Source of the DNA: Aneurinibacillus terranovensis DSM 18919 | GTDB taxonomy: Bacteria; Bacillota; Bacilli; Aneurinibacillales; Aneurinibacillaceae | Assembly (NCBI RefSeq): GCF_000430625.1 | Contig: NZ_KE387175.1 | Location: 35,769 to 93,009, forward strand | DNA: 57,241 bases | Reading direction: 5' to 3' | Part shown: positions 1 to 7,935 of the stretch, piece after piece | Numbering within the stretch: position 1 is the stretch's first letter | How the letters are laid out: each line of letters starts with the position of its first letter | Notes under the pieces: model-generated | Databases searched by the model: none | What the model was told of the DNA's origin: nothing | Seen by the model: the letters and a program-made list of their open reading frames with translations, nothing else | Position numbers and translations under genes: made by a program

Positions 1-46
1 AACGTTCGGCACACCCCCGTGAGTTTTTCTCAGGTGACCAATGGAA

Positions 47-90
47 GAAAGTATATGTTGCTTTAACACTGTAAAGCAACATATACTTTC
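47..90. repeat. 19-bp perfect inverted repeat
   Basis: Arms 47-65 and 72-90 are perfectly complementary around a 6-base loop. Neither strand has a clear T-run after the hairpin, so it is not a textbook terminator. It lies downstream of the minus-strand DUF2273 gene and its own terminator. It could be a terminator or processing hairpin of a neighbouring unit outside the window. Confidence 0.6.
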
Positions 91-98
91 CTTAACGA

Positions 99-128
99 TA
101 AAAAAAGACCACCCATTGAAGTGGTCTT
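99..128 (-). terminator. Rho-independent terminator after accBC-yqhY-amaP-DUF2273
   Basis: An 8-bp stem (105-112 with 121-128) is followed on the minus strand by a run of T (complement of 99-106). It lies about 40 bases after the DUF2273 stop codon, so it should end the acc/yqhY transcript. Confidence 0.85.
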
Positions 129-164
129 CGTAATCGAAAAAAGTCCGGCGCCATTTTGAGGCCA

Positions 165-383
165 TCATTTTTTCGTAAACTTACCCGGGAGGATCCTGTC
201 GAGCACTTCCCCCAAGTCCTCTTTATTATCAAATTTACTTCCCAAATAAAACCCGGCTGCCACAAACACGGCAAAAATAATCGTTTTAAAAAAGCCTACC
301 AATAAAAATAGAAGGCCAAAAATAAACCCAGCCGTTACTCCTAACGCTTTTCCCCTGTTTTCCTGAATGAACTGCCAGAACAT
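165..383 (-). CDS. DUF2273 small membrane protein
   Basis: A 72-residue protein with two close hydrophobic segments (about residues 12-45), then a charged tail rich in D, E and K. This is the pattern of the DUF2273 family, whose members sit beside AmaP and Asp23 proteins in Firmicutes. The ATG at 381-383 is preferred because a GAGGGG ribosome site lies five bases upstream; an upstream GTG would overlap that site. The gene begins 11 bases after the amaP stop, so the two are probably co-translated. Role by context: a membrane partner of the Asp23/AmaP envelope-stress complex. No catalytic motif is visible. Confidence 0.82.
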   Translation of the reverse strand: MFWQFIQENRGKALGVTAGFIFGLLFLLVGFFKTIIFAVFVAAGFYLGSKFDNKEDLGEVLDRILPGKFTKK

Positions 384-393
384 AGGCACCCCT

Positions 394-963
394 CTATTCT
401 ACCCGGCGCACGCGTCCGCCTGCTCCGGAAGCCACATCGGTTACAGTCACAGTGACTTCAGTAATGGTAATTCCCGCGATTGATTCCACATGTTCTTTAA
501 TCTTTTGCTGTACCTGCGCAATCAGGTCAGGAATCGGTGTTTCACCGTCAACCAGCGTTCGGACATGGACAAACGTTCCACTTTCTTCCGGCCTTATTTT
601 TACTTTCAAGTCGCGCACGCCGCGCACTCGCCGCGCTGCATGCAAAGCAAGGCTTTCCAGTGTTTCTAACGTAATCCGCACGTCGCCGAGTTCGGTAGGC
701 TTGCGCACGGTATGGGAAGCCGCATCCCTCCGCTGTCCGCTTCCCCGCAGGCTGGTAAGCAGGAATTTGACACTGATGATTAAAAAAATCACCGCGGCTA
801 CAAAATAAATGAGGCTCGTTTGAGTTGATGAGTATACATCCTCAATGCCATTAACAATCCATTGATACGAAATAAGATTGAGGCTCATCGCCATAACAAA
901 CAGGGAGATGACGACGAGGGCCAGACTGTAAAGGGTTAAGACAAACCGGTCAAATAGATTCAC
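394..963 (-). CDS. amaP: alkaline shock response membrane anchor protein AmaP
   Basis: A 189-residue protein. Two transmembrane helices lie in the N-terminal third (about residues 8-30 and 48-70), followed by a soluble domain with the beta/alpha character of Asp23-like proteins. In Staphylococcus AmaP anchors Asp23 to the membrane, and the gene order yqhY-amaP-DUF2273 here fits that role. GTG at 961-963 is chosen as start because AAAGGAGG lies six bases upstream; a longer frame exists but has no ribosome site. A hairpin ending in T's lies between yqhY and this gene, so its expression may be attenuated. Confidence 0.85.
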   Translation of the reverse strand: MNLFDRFVLTLYSLALVVISLFVMAMSLNLISYQWIVNGIEDVYSSTQTSLIYFVAAVIFLIISVKFLLTSLRGSGQRRDAASHTVRKPTELGDVRITLETLESLALHAARRVRGVRDLKVKIRPEESGTFVHVRTLVDGETPIPDLIAQVQQKIKEHVESIAGITITEVTVTVTDVASGAGGRVRRVE

Positions 964-982
964 ATATACCCTCCTTTGTAAA

Positions 983-1007
983 AGCAAGACCCCAGAGGGG
1001 TCTTGCT
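983..1007 (-). terminator. hairpin overlapping the yqhY stop, upstream of the amaP SD
   Basis: An 11-bp perfect stem (983-993 with 997-1007) with a three-base loop is followed on the minus strand by TTTT. It starts inside the yqhY stop codon and ends just before the amaP ribosome site. It looks like a weak intrinsic terminator that would reduce amaP and DUF2273 expression relative to yqhY. Confidence 0.65.
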
Positions 1008-1416
1008 AACGAACTCGGTGAACGTCTTCGATAACAGGAACGACTTTCTTTTCCTGCTTAAGCTGAACATCCACAATATGTACATTAACTTGCGTTACAT
1101 TCAATCCAGTCATATTCTGTATAGAATTGCTTACATTCTCCTGCACTTTGTGGGCGACATCCGGAATGGGGTATCCGTATTCCACAATAATATATACATC
1201 GACGGTCGCTTCCTTCTCGGTTATATCAACCTTGACGCCGCGCCCGCTTGATTTACGTCCCAGCCGTTCTACCAGGTCTCCAACCAGTCCGCTTCGCAAA
1301 TCGGTAACCCCATTAATTTCAGAGGTTGCCATATAAGCAATCACTTCTATCACTTCAGGTGCAATTTCAATTTTACCTAAATCCAGTTGCAGTTGTCCGT
1401 TTATACTCGGATCCAA
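1006..1416 (-). CDS. yqhY: Asp23/Gls24 family envelope stress protein YqhY
   Basis: A 136-residue Asp23 (DUF322) protein covering the whole domain, with the typical motif GVTDLRSGLVGDL and C-terminal NVTQVNVHIVDV. The likely start is TTG at 1414-1416, eight bases after the AGAGGAGG ribosome site; the upstream GTG at 1423-1425 overlaps that site. In B. subtilis yqhY is linked to accB-accC, and its loss is reported to select for acetyl-CoA carboxylase mutations, so it is thought to tune fatty-acid synthesis. The same linkage is seen here. An internal promoter and a ribosome-site-masking inverted repeat lie directly upstream. Confidence 0.88.
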   Translation of the reverse strand: MDPSINGQLQLDLGKIEIAPEVIEVIAYMATSEINGVTDLRSGLVGDLVERLGRKSSGRGVKVDITEKEATVDVYIIVEYGYPIPDVAHKVQENVSNSIQNMTGLNVTQVNVHIVDVQLKQEKKVVPVIEDVHRVR

Positions 1417-1420
1417 AAAC

Positions 1421-1504
1421 AACACCTCCTCTAAAGCATATGTATACGCCTATTATAGCAACGCTTACGCTATAAGACAATTTTAATGCTTTAAAGGAGG
1501 TGTT
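1421..1504. repeat. 19-bp inverted repeat flanking the yqhY promoter
   Basis: Arms 1421-1439 and 1486-1504 pair with one mismatch. The arm next to yqhY is its ribosome site; the other arm, just after accC, carries the complementary CACCTCC. In an RNA read through from accC the two arms would pair and hide the yqhY ribosome site. An RNA started at the promoter between the arms would lack the masking arm. Confidence 0.75.
1452..1480 (-). promoter_or_regulatory. sigma-A promoter of yqhY
   Basis: The minus strand reads TTGTCT (complement of 1475-1480), a 17-base spacer, then a perfect TATAAT (complement of 1452-1457). It lies between the accC stop and the yqhY start, so yqhY-amaP-DUF2273 can be transcribed apart from accBC. 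Confidence 0.8.
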
Positions 1505-1507
1505 TTT

Positions 1508-2860
1508 TTATTCCTCTATTGGAAGTGTATGTGTCTCAAGAAACTTCGTATTAAAGTCACCCTCAACAAACTTGTCATGTTCCAGCAGTTTTAAGTGGAA
1601 AGGAATCGTGGTGTGAATTCCTTCGATTACAGTTTCTGACAGGGCCCGCTTCATACGTTGAATGGCATCATTTCTGTCTTTGCCCCAAACGATAATTTTC
1701 GCAATCATCGAGTCATAGAACGGGGAAATTTCATAGCCTTGATAAGCTGCGCTGTCGACACGCACCCCAAACCCGCCCGGCGGAAGATAAATATTAATTT
1801 TACCGGGGGATGGCATAAAGTTTTTCGCCGGATTCTCGGCATTAATACGGCATTCGATCGCCCACCCGTTGATTTTTACATCTTCCTGAGAGAAGGAAAG
1901 CGGGTAATCGGCGGCAACCATAATTTGTTCTTTGATTAAATCGATGCCTGTAATCCACTCGGTAACCGGGTGTTCCACCTGAATCCGCGTATTCATCTCC
2001 ATAAAATAAAATTTTCCGGAAGAATCAAGCAAGAACTCAATCGTTCCGGCACCGTGATAGTTAACGGCTCTGGCCGCGGCCACTGCTGCGGCCCCCATCT
2101 GATGGCGAGTTTCTTCATTCAGGGCCGGGGACGGTGCTTCTTCAACAAGCTTTTGGTGACGGCGCTGAATAGAGCAGTCACGCTCTCCCAAATAACAAAC
2201 GTTTCCATGTTTATCCGCGATAATCTGGATTTCAATGTGGCGTGTATCCTCTAAATACTTTTCGAGGTAGACGCCGGGATTACCAAACGCGGCTTTTGCT
2301 TCCTTCTGCGCCTGGCGGACAGAAGTAACCAGTTCTTCTTCGTTGCGGGCGACCCGCATGCCTTTGCCGCCGCCGCCGGCCGTTGCTTTAATAATAACGG
2401 GATACCCCGCTTCTTCCGCGATTTTCACCGCTTCATCAATATCTTCGATCAAGCCGTCCGTTCCCGGAACGATCGGAACTCCGGCATTTTTCATCGTTTC
2501 GCGGGCAATGTTCTTATCCCCCATTTTTGTAATGGCCTGCGGGTCTGGTCCGATGAAGGTAATGTTGCACGCTGCACAAATCTCCGCAAAATCGGCATTT
2601 TCCGCAAGAAAGCCGTATCCCGGGTGGATGGCATCCGCACCTGTCATCGTTGCTGCGCTCATAATGTTGGTTAAATTTAAATAGCTGTCTTTGGAAGCTG
2701 TAGGGCCTATACAATACGCTTCATCCGCGAGGCGAACATGAAGCGCATTCCGATCGGCTGTGGAAAATACAGCAACTGTTTTAATCCCCAGTTCACGGCA
2801 CGCCCGGATGACCCGGACCGCAATCTCTCCACGATTGGCTATCAATACCTTTTTAAACAT
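1508..2860 (-). CDS. accC: acetyl-CoA carboxylase, biotin carboxylase subunit
   Basis: A 450-residue protein, the usual AccC length. It carboxylates the biotin on AccB using ATP and bicarbonate, the first half-reaction of malonyl-CoA synthesis. Seen: N-terminal domain [19 protein letters not shown], glycine-rich ATP-grasp loop [12 protein letters not shown] (about 157-168), and the metal/biotin motif [14 protein letters not shown] near 285-300. The ATG at 2858-2860 follows a GGGAGGAG ribosome site. It begins 12 bases after accB and is clearly co-transcribed. accA and accD are not in the window. Confidence 0.97.
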   Translation of the reverse strand: MFKKVLIANRGEIAVRVIRACRELGIKTVAVFSTADRNALHVRLADEAYCIGPTASKDSYLNLTNIMSAATMTGADAIHPGYGFLAENADFAEICAACNITFIGPDPQAITKMGDKNIARETMKNAGVPIVPGTDGLIEDIDEAVKIAEEAGYPVIIKATAGGGGKGMRVARNEEELVTSVRQAQKEAKAAFGNPGVYLEKYLEDTRHIEIQIIADKHGNVCYLGERDCSIQRRHQKLVEEAPSPALNEETRHQMGAAAVAAARAVNYHGAGTIEFLLDSSGKFYFMEMNTRIQVEHPVTEWITGIDLIKEQIMVAADYPLSFSQEDVKINGWAIECRINAENPAKNFMPSPGKINIYLPPGGFGVRVDSAAYQGYEISPFYDSMIAKIIVWGKDRNDAIQRMKRALSETVIEGIHTTIPFHLKLLEHDKFVEGDFNTKFLETHTLPIEE

Positions 2861-2872
2861 AGAGGCTCCTCC

Positions 2873-3403
2873 CTACTCTGCCTTCACAAGGAAGAGAGGT
2901 TGTCCATACTCAACAAGCTGTCCGTCTTCGACGAGTATTTTTACGATTTCACCGGTTACCTCGGCTTCAATTTCATTGAAGAGCTTCATCGCTTCCACAA
3001 TGCAAACGACCGTATTATTTTTCACCTTGTCTCCAACCGATACATAATCAGGAGCACCCGGTTCCGGTGACTTATAGAACGTTCCTACCATCGGCGAAGT
3101 GATTTTGTGGAAATTGGCGTCGTCTACATCAGCGCTTGCGCTTGGAGCGGGAGCCGCCGGAGCCGCCTGCGGTACGGGTGCAGGAGCTTGAGGCGCAGCT
3201 GGTGCCGAAACCTGTGGAGCCACCGGAGCCGGAGCCGCCTGCGGAACAGGCGCTGCCTCAACGGTGCGCACGGCGACCGCCGGAACACCTTCAACCCCTT
3301 TTTTTATGCAAATCTTCGTTCCATCTTCTTCGACTTTAAATTCGGTAATAGTGGACTGGTCAATAAGCTTGATGATTTCTCTAATTTCATGAATCTTGAA
3401 CAT
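2873..3403 (-). CDS. accB: acetyl-CoA carboxylase, biotin carboxyl carrier protein
   Basis: A 176-residue protein. It has an N-terminal helix pair (1-40), a linker of proline and alanine (about 45-100) and a C-terminal biotinyl domain. The biotin lysine lies in EAMKLFNEI (about Lys140); the usual motif is EAMKM, here with Leu after the Lys. It carries the carboxyl group between AccC and the AccAD transferase. It is the first gene of the accBC-yqhY unit; a TATAAT-like box on the minus strand at 3464-3469 could be its -10 element, though no good -35 is visible. Confidence 0.96.
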   Translation of the reverse strand: MFKIHEIREIIKLIDQSTITEFKVEEDGTKICIKKGVEGVPAVAVRTVEAAPVPQAAPAPVAPQVSAPAAPQAPAPVPQAAPAAPAPSASADVDDANFHKITSPMVGTFYKSPEPGAPDYVSVGDKVKNNTVVCIVEAMKLFNEIEAEVTGEIVKILVEDGQLVEYGQPLFLVKAE

Positions 3404-3463
3404 TTCGTGGTTCCACTCCTAACTCACTTTTTCTATGTATGGACTTGTTACATAACAACTCAT

Positions 3464-3469
3464 ATTATA
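3464..3469 (-). promoter_or_regulatory. possible accB -10 box
   Basis: The minus strand reads TATAAT about 60 bases before the accB start, in an AT-rich leader. No convincing -35 hexamer sits 16-18 bases upstream, so this is tentative. The rest of 3470-3643 shows no gene. Confidence 0.4.
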
Positions 3470-3643
3470 GCATAAACAGATCGGGTTCGTACTAGTGGGA
3501 ATTTAAATTATTAATATATTGAGAAAAATATCGCCCCTTCAAACTCTTTCTGTAGTACGCTCTCTATTCGAACAATTGACGCGGGATGTGGGGACCGGCC
3601 CGAAACATCACGGGCACATGCACAGTAGGAGGGGATACATCAC

Positions 3644-3678
3644 GAAAAAAAGACAGGCGCAAAAACGCACCTGTCTTT
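3644..3678 (-). terminator. terminator of the spoIIIA operon
   Basis: A 12-bp stem with one G-U pair (3649-3660 with 3667-3678) and a 6-base loop is followed on the minus strand by a run of T. It lies directly after the spoIIIAH stop and separates spoIIIA from accB. Confidence 0.87.
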
Positions 3679-3687
3679 CTCTCGATA

Positions 3688-4248
3688 TTAGGGCTTGTAG
3701 CTAACGATAATATTGTTGCTCGGCACCTTCATCTGCTGGTTCACCAGGCCGATAATATCAACAGCCTTGTTTTTCGGCAGGGATTTCGCCTGGACGATGA
3801 CATGCACCATATCATCTTTTGCAATAACAATCGCGTCTTTATAGTGGCCTGTCGACTTGATTAATTCTTCCACCTGATTTTGCATATCCTGCAGCGCAGC
3901 TAATTCTTCATACTTCTTTTTCGCCTGTGCAATTGCCGTTGGCTGGGCACTGCTGCTCTGCATCACTTGCAGGAATTGATCCATCTCCTGCGACTGTTCG
4001 GCGTCACGATTCATTTTAAAGCTTATAAAATAATCATCCGTTTGCGTCGGTGCCGGCCCCTTGTCGACTGATGTTTGCTTTGTTTTTACGGTCGCACCGA
4101 AATTCATATCCGCCGGAACGCTATCCTGTTTGTCTTTTGAAACGACCGGAACCTGCTTTGTAGGGCCTTGTACCAGATAATAGGCGGATAACACGACAAG
4201 AATGGTCAACATAGACAAAAGCCATACGGTTTGCTTCTTTAGTACCAT
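3688..4248 (-). CDS. spoIIIAH: stage III sporulation protein AH
   Basis: A 186-residue protein with one N-terminal transmembrane helix (about 9-27), a low-complexity linker with coiled-coil character, and a C-terminal domain of the YscJ/FliF-like ring-building-motif fold. In B. subtilis SpoIIIAH in the mother-cell membrane binds SpoIIQ from the forespore, forming the channel that keeps the engulfed forespore active. It is the last gene of the operon and 16 bases after spoIIIAG. B. subtilis SpoIIIAH is slightly longer (218), mostly in the linker. Confidence 0.93.
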   Translation of the reverse strand: MVLKKQTVWLLSMLTILVVLSAYYLVQGPTKQVPVVSKDKQDSVPADMNFGATVKTKQTSVDKGPAPTQTDDYFISFKMNRDAEQSQEMDQFLQVMQSSSAQPTAIAQAKKKYEELAALQDMQNQVEELIKSTGHYKDAIVIAKDDMVHVIVQAKSLPKNKAVDIIGLVNQQMKVPSNNIIVSYKP

Positions 4249-4264
4249 ACAATAACCCCCTCAA

Positions 4265-4870
4265 TCATTTTTTTGGCAAAATTGAAATTTTATAGGATGG
4301 AACCGCCAGAACTTTTTGGACGGCTTCCAAAATCCACGCTTTCACCTGCATGTTTTCAGCACCCTTTGCGACGACAATAACCCCCCGGATTTTTGGGGCG
4401 ATCGTTTTGACAACAACCGGCTCCTCATTATTGTCCTGCTTTTTCATCACTACCTGCTCTTCATTTGATTGGTCGGTAACTTCCCTTGTCGCACCCTTGT
4501 CGGACTCTTTCGTTGTCTGCGTATGCTGCGTCCGGTTTTTTTCCACAACCGTTTCCTCGGTTGAATCGACGTTGACCATAACCGTGACATCGCTGACCCC
4601 TTCTATATTCGTCAGCACAGCTTTGAGCTTTTTTTCGTACATCGCTTCATAGTCAGCCATTGTGTACGATTCGGGCGCTTTTTGCCCGAAAACCGGCGTG
4701 GCCTGGTTAGGCGGTTGGGAAGGCGCTTCGTGCTGTGACGTTAAGAACGTACTTAACAGCATAATACCAACCCCGATTCCGCCGATTACAATCAGCCATT
4801 GAAATCCGTTGATGCGTTTTTCACCCGATTGATTAAACAACTGCCTCCATCCCCGTTTTTCCTGTGACAC
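4265..4870 (-). CDS. spoIIIAG: stage III sporulation protein AG
   Basis: A 201-residue protein with one transmembrane helix near residues 25-45 and a C-terminal ring-forming domain with the segment IRGVIVVAKGAENMQVKAWI. SpoIIIAG forms a large ring in the mother-cell membrane as part of the SpoIIIA-SpoIIQ complex. GTG at 4868-4870 is taken as start: it lies two bases after the spoIIIAF stop and behind a GAGGGGGAA ribosome site; the longer in-frame start has none. A T/Q/E-rich stretch in the middle is probably disordered. Confidence 0.92.
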   Translation of the reverse strand: MSQEKRGWRQLFNQSGEKRINGFQWLIVIGGIGVGIMLLSTFLTSQHEAPSQPPNQATPVFGQKAPESYTMADYEAMYEKKLKAVLTNIEGVSDVTVMVNVDSTEETVVEKNRTQHTQTTKESDKGATREVTDQSNEEQVVMKKQDNNEEPVVVKTIAPKIRGVIVVAKGAENMQVKAWILEAVQKVLAVPSYKISILPKK

Positions 4871-4871
4871 G

Positions 4872-5537
4872 TTATTCCCCCTCCCCTGTCCCCGGCAGAA
4901 GAACACGAACCGGAGCGTTCCAGGATGCGGTTAAACCAGACTCCATTTTTTTAACAAGCAGTGATTTTGTCTGCATAGCCGCTACCGAATTTTGGTGTGT
5001 TTGTCCATTATCCCCTACGTGGATTTCGATTTTAATGGGATCCACCGGTTTCATAAATGCACTCTGGGTGGTGCCTTCACTAGAACGATCATTGCTTTTT
5101 TTTAAAACCACTGTAATGTTTGAAATTGGGGCCTTTTCTTTGTCTGGTCCCTTGTTAACGGTCACCTGAACAGAATCAACCTGAACACGGTATTCCTCCT
5201 CCGCCTGCTTTTTTACCGCCTGCCCGACCTGTTCTTCGACATATCGTTCCGCTGATTCATCCTGGGTGGACATGAGCTGTTTCGTCAGCGCGTCCATTCT
5301 GGCTGAATCGAGAGCAAATGTATTGTTTTTCCCGTAGGAAGAGGCGAGCGATTCAACAGTGACTCCTTTATTAAAAAAATCGAGAATCGGAGTAATCAGG
5401 GTCACCAGGATTAAGAGGCCCATGACAAGCCGGACGTATCGCTGATAGGCGTTATTGGGCAGCAGCATATCCAGAAATGTAGCCATCAGCACAAGCAAAA
5501 TCAGCCGTTTCAGCCAGAGTGTAATCATTGCAATCAA
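4872..5537 (-). CDS. spoIIIAF: stage III sporulation protein AF
   Basis: A 221-residue protein with two N-terminal transmembrane helices (about 7-25 and 34-53) and a soluble C-terminal domain that resembles the ring-building domains of SpoIIIAG/AH. The motif DMLLPNNAYQRYVRLVMGLL is typical. The likely start is TTG at 5535-5537, seven bases after GGGGG; an ATG three codons later is the alternative. It is part of the mother-cell SpoIIIA channel complex. Confidence 0.9.
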   Translation of the reverse strand: MIAMITLWLKRLILLVLMATFLDMLLPNNAYQRYVRLVMGLLILVTLITPILDFFNKGVTVESLASSYGKNNTFALDSARMDALTKQLMSTQDESAERYVEEQVGQAVKKQAEEEYRVQVDSVQVTVNKGPDKEKAPISNITVVLKKSNDRSSEGTTQSAFMKPVDPIKIEIHVGDNGQTHQNSVAAMQTKSLLVKKMESGLTASWNAPVRVLLPGTGEGE

Positions 5538-5549
5538 ATGCCCACCCCC

Positions 5550-6776
5550 TTACCGAACCATAACCGACACATTAGCCGCCGAAATAATAATGGTAATCGC
5601 CAAAAAAAACATGAGACTGACCGTTGCCAGCGCGGCGAAAACAAAAATTAAATTTTTTCCGATGATGGACAGGCACGAAATAATCGGACTGTTTCCCAGC
5701 GGCTGCATGATAGCGGAAGCCACATTATAAATAAAGGCAAGTGTTAAAATTTTTAAGGCGGGAAAAGCGGCGATGAGCAAAAGGAGTACAACACCGGCAA
5801 CACCCACCGTATTTTTTACCAATAAGGATGCTCCGACTACCGTGTCCGCTGCATCGGCAAACATTCGGCCAACAACCGGGATAAAGTTGCCGACCGCATA
5901 CTTGGCGGTTCGAATGGCCAGCCCGTCCGTCACGGCCGAGGTTGCTCCTTCAAGCGAGATGACGCCGAGAAAAACAGTGAAGAAACTGCCAAGCAAGCCC
6001 ATGCTGACGGTTTTCAGCAATTGCGCCATCTTCGTCAGTTGGTATTTCACAGAGAATGTACTGACAATGCTTAACACCGCCGAAAGAAACAGCAACGGAA
6101 AAATAATGGTATAAATGAGCATTGAACTTGTATTGATTAAAAACACAATCATCGGGTGAAACATCGCGACCGACGTGATATTCCCGGTGGAAGCGAGCAA
6201 AGCCAGAACGAGCGGCATCAATGCAAGCATGAACTGGACCATTTCGGAAATCGCATTTTCCGCCAGTTGGGTCGCGATACGGAAACTGTTAATCGCCAAA
6301 ATAATGAGCACCAAATATGAAATAGCGTACGCAACGGTACTGACCGTATTCTTCTCAAAAGCGGTTTGCAGCGTTTGCAGAACCATCGCGAATACCGTGA
6401 TAATAAGAATGGAACCGAGCAGCTTCCCGTTTATCAGGAGTTCATGAAATAAAAAATTCAATAACCCTTTTGTAACGTTAGAAAAACTAAAGGAGTTGCC
6501 CGACAGCATTTCAAACACGCTTTTTGATTGAACTTCGGGCAGGTATCCGTTGTATTTCTGGAGCAGGTTTTTCCAGAAATCTTCAATTTGTGTAGTGTCG
6601 AGCCGATTCAGTTGACTGCCGACCACTTTTTCCTGTACGGATGCTCCCTGCTCCGGTGCCGCCTGTTGGACTGAAGTCTGTTCGGAAGAAATCTGTTCGG
6701 AGGCAGCCTGCGCCGAACCGCCCAGTTCAGCGAATAGAGCGATTGCCAGTAATAAGAACAGCCATTTTTGCCACAT
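5550..6776 (-). CDS. spoIIIAE: stage III sporulation protein AE
   Basis: A 408-residue polytopic membrane protein: an N-terminal signal segment (about 4-24), a polar Gln/Ser-rich stretch, then about seven to eight hydrophobic helices from residue 110 to the end. Length and layout match SpoIIIAE (399 residues in B. subtilis), proposed to be the membrane core of the SpoIIIA transporter. It lies between spoIIIAD and spoIIIAF with gaps under 20 bases, consistent with one operon. Confidence 0.94.
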   Translation of the reverse strand: MWQKWLFLLLAIALFAELGGSAQAASEQISSEQTSVQQAAPEQGASVQEKVVGSQLNRLDTTQIEDFWKNLLQKYNGYLPEVQSKSVFEMLSGNSFSFSNVTKGLLNFLFHELLINGKLLGSILIITVFAMVLQTLQTAFEKNTVSTVAYAISYLVLIILAINSFRIATQLAENAISEMVQFMLALMPLVLALLASTGNITSVAMFHPMIVFLINTSSMLIYTIIFPLLFLSAVLSIVSTFSVKYQLTKMAQLLKTVSMGLLGSFFTVFLGVISLEGATSAVTDGLAIRTAKYAVGNFIPVVGRMFADAADTVVGASLLVKNTVGVAGVVLLLLIAAFPALKILTLAFIYNVASAIMQPLGNSPIISCLSIIGKNLIFVFAALATVSLMFFLAITIIISAANVSVMVR

Positions 6777-6794
6777 ACGGATTCACAACCTTTG

Positions 6795-7184
6795 CTAAGA
6801 AGGAAGCAGTCTAATAATCGTTTCGATAATCACAGAAAGAATCGGGATGGCCATGACCAGGATGAGCACTTTACCCGCCAGTTCAATTTTCGAGGCGATG
6901 GTTCCCTGTCCGGCATCGCGCGTGACCTGTGCGCCGAATTCGGCGATATAAGCGATGCCGATAATTTTAAGGATGGTATCGAGATATACCATATTAAGAT
7001 TGGCCTGCATCGCCATCCGTTCCAGCACACGGATCACATCAGATATCTTACCGATGAGAAAGAGAAAAATAATCACACCGGTAAACGTGGCGAGCATAAA
7101 AGCAAAGATCGGCTTTTGTTCTTTAACAATCAGGGCTAAGATGGTGGCGACAATGCCCAGCCCGACAATCTGGATAATTTCCAT
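6795..7184 (-). CDS. spoIIIAD: stage III sporulation protein AD
   Basis: A 129-residue protein with four hydrophobic helices, the expected size and topology for SpoIIIAD, which is related in sequence to SpoIIIAC. The motif GIAYIAEFGAQVTRDAGQG in the middle is characteristic. ATG at 7182-7184 follows a GGGGGCC site. It is presumed to be a membrane part of the SpoIIIA complex. Confidence 0.94.
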   Translation of the reverse strand: MEIIQIVGLGIVATILALIVKEQKPIFAFMLATFTGVIIFLFLIGKISDVIRVLERMAMQANLNMVYLDTILKIIGIAYIAEFGAQVTRDAGQGTIASKIELAGKVLILVMAIPILSVIIETIIRLLPS

Positions 7185-7198
7185 TGTATGCGGCCCCC

Positions 7199-7402
7199 TT
7201 ATTTAAATAAGAAGACACGTTTAATTTCCTGAAACAAATCATGAATAAACGTTGCAACCATGAACAGTACAACAATGAAGCCGATTAGCGTCACCCACTG
7301 TGCCCAGTCATCCTTTCCCGCCTGCTTTAAAACGGTCTGAATCATGGCGACAATGATGCCGATTCCTGCAATTTGGAAAATGGCGTTCACGTCATATCCC
7401 AT
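7199..7402 (-). CDS. spoIIIAC: stage III sporulation protein AC
   Basis: A 67-residue protein of two transmembrane helices joined by a short polar loop, with FQIAGIGIIVAMIQTVLKQAGKDD as family signature region. Length is nearly identical to B. subtilis SpoIIIAC (68). It starts 15 bases after spoIIIAB and is a membrane part of the channel complex. Confidence 0.94.
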   Translation of the reverse strand: MGYDVNAIFQIAGIGIIVAMIQTVLKQAGKDDWAQWVTLIGFIVVLFMVATFIHDLFQEIKRVFLFK

Positions 7403-7416
7403 GTTTCCTCACCTCT

Positions 7417-7935
7417 TCAAAATAGTAAGATGACAACCAAGAGCCCTCCGAGAAACCCAAGGCTTTTCGCAACTTTTTCATACTTTGCCTGGTTTTCTTT
7501 TGCCTGATTTTCCTCGCTGTGCAGGTTGATGATGGTTAATTCGATATGCTTCTTTTGATCCTCCCTGTCGCTTTGCCCGAGTACAGTTCCCAGGTGCAGC
7601 AGCATCTCTTTTTCGGGAGCTTTCATGGCGGTATGCGGCCATGTTTGCTCAATGGCTTTGCGGAAGCATTCATACGTAGTGAGCTCATCATTGTTATCAA
7701 GAAGCCTGGCAGCCGTTTTAAACAACCGGGACACTTCACCATGGAGCCGGTTTGCAATATGTTCAAGAGCCTGATAAAGAGGCGTAGCCCCGTACACAAT
7801 TTCCGTTTCGAGGATTTTAAGGGCGGTGCGCAGCTGCCTAATCTGCAGGGGGCGTCGGGCAAAATAGCCAGCCACTCTTAGCCCCGCCAGGGTGGTGGAG
7901 AGAAGGATAATCGCAGCACCGATAAGCTTCAACAT
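7417..7935 (-). CDS. spoIIIAB: stage III sporulation protein AB
   Basis: A 172-residue protein with an N-terminal membrane helix, a helical soluble domain and a C-terminal hydrophobic segment. The fold class resembles type II secretion GspF. It overlaps the spoIIIAA stop by seven bases, indicating translational coupling. The likely role is an inner-membrane platform for the SpoIIIAA ATPase. Confidence 0.93.
   Translation of the reverse strand: MLKLIGAAIILLSTTLAGLRVAGYFARRPLQIRQLRTALKILETEIVYGATPLYQALEHIANRLHGEVSRLFKTAARLLDNNDELTTYECFRKAIEQTWPHTAMKAPEKEMLLHLGTVLGQSDREDQKKHIELTIINLHSEENQAKENQAKYEKVAKSLGFLGGLLVVILLF

Noticed and set aside
3470-3520. Possible FapR-type operator before accB
   Set aside because: Only a partial resemblance (ACTAGTAC); the palindrome is incomplete, and accBC is not a classical FapR target.
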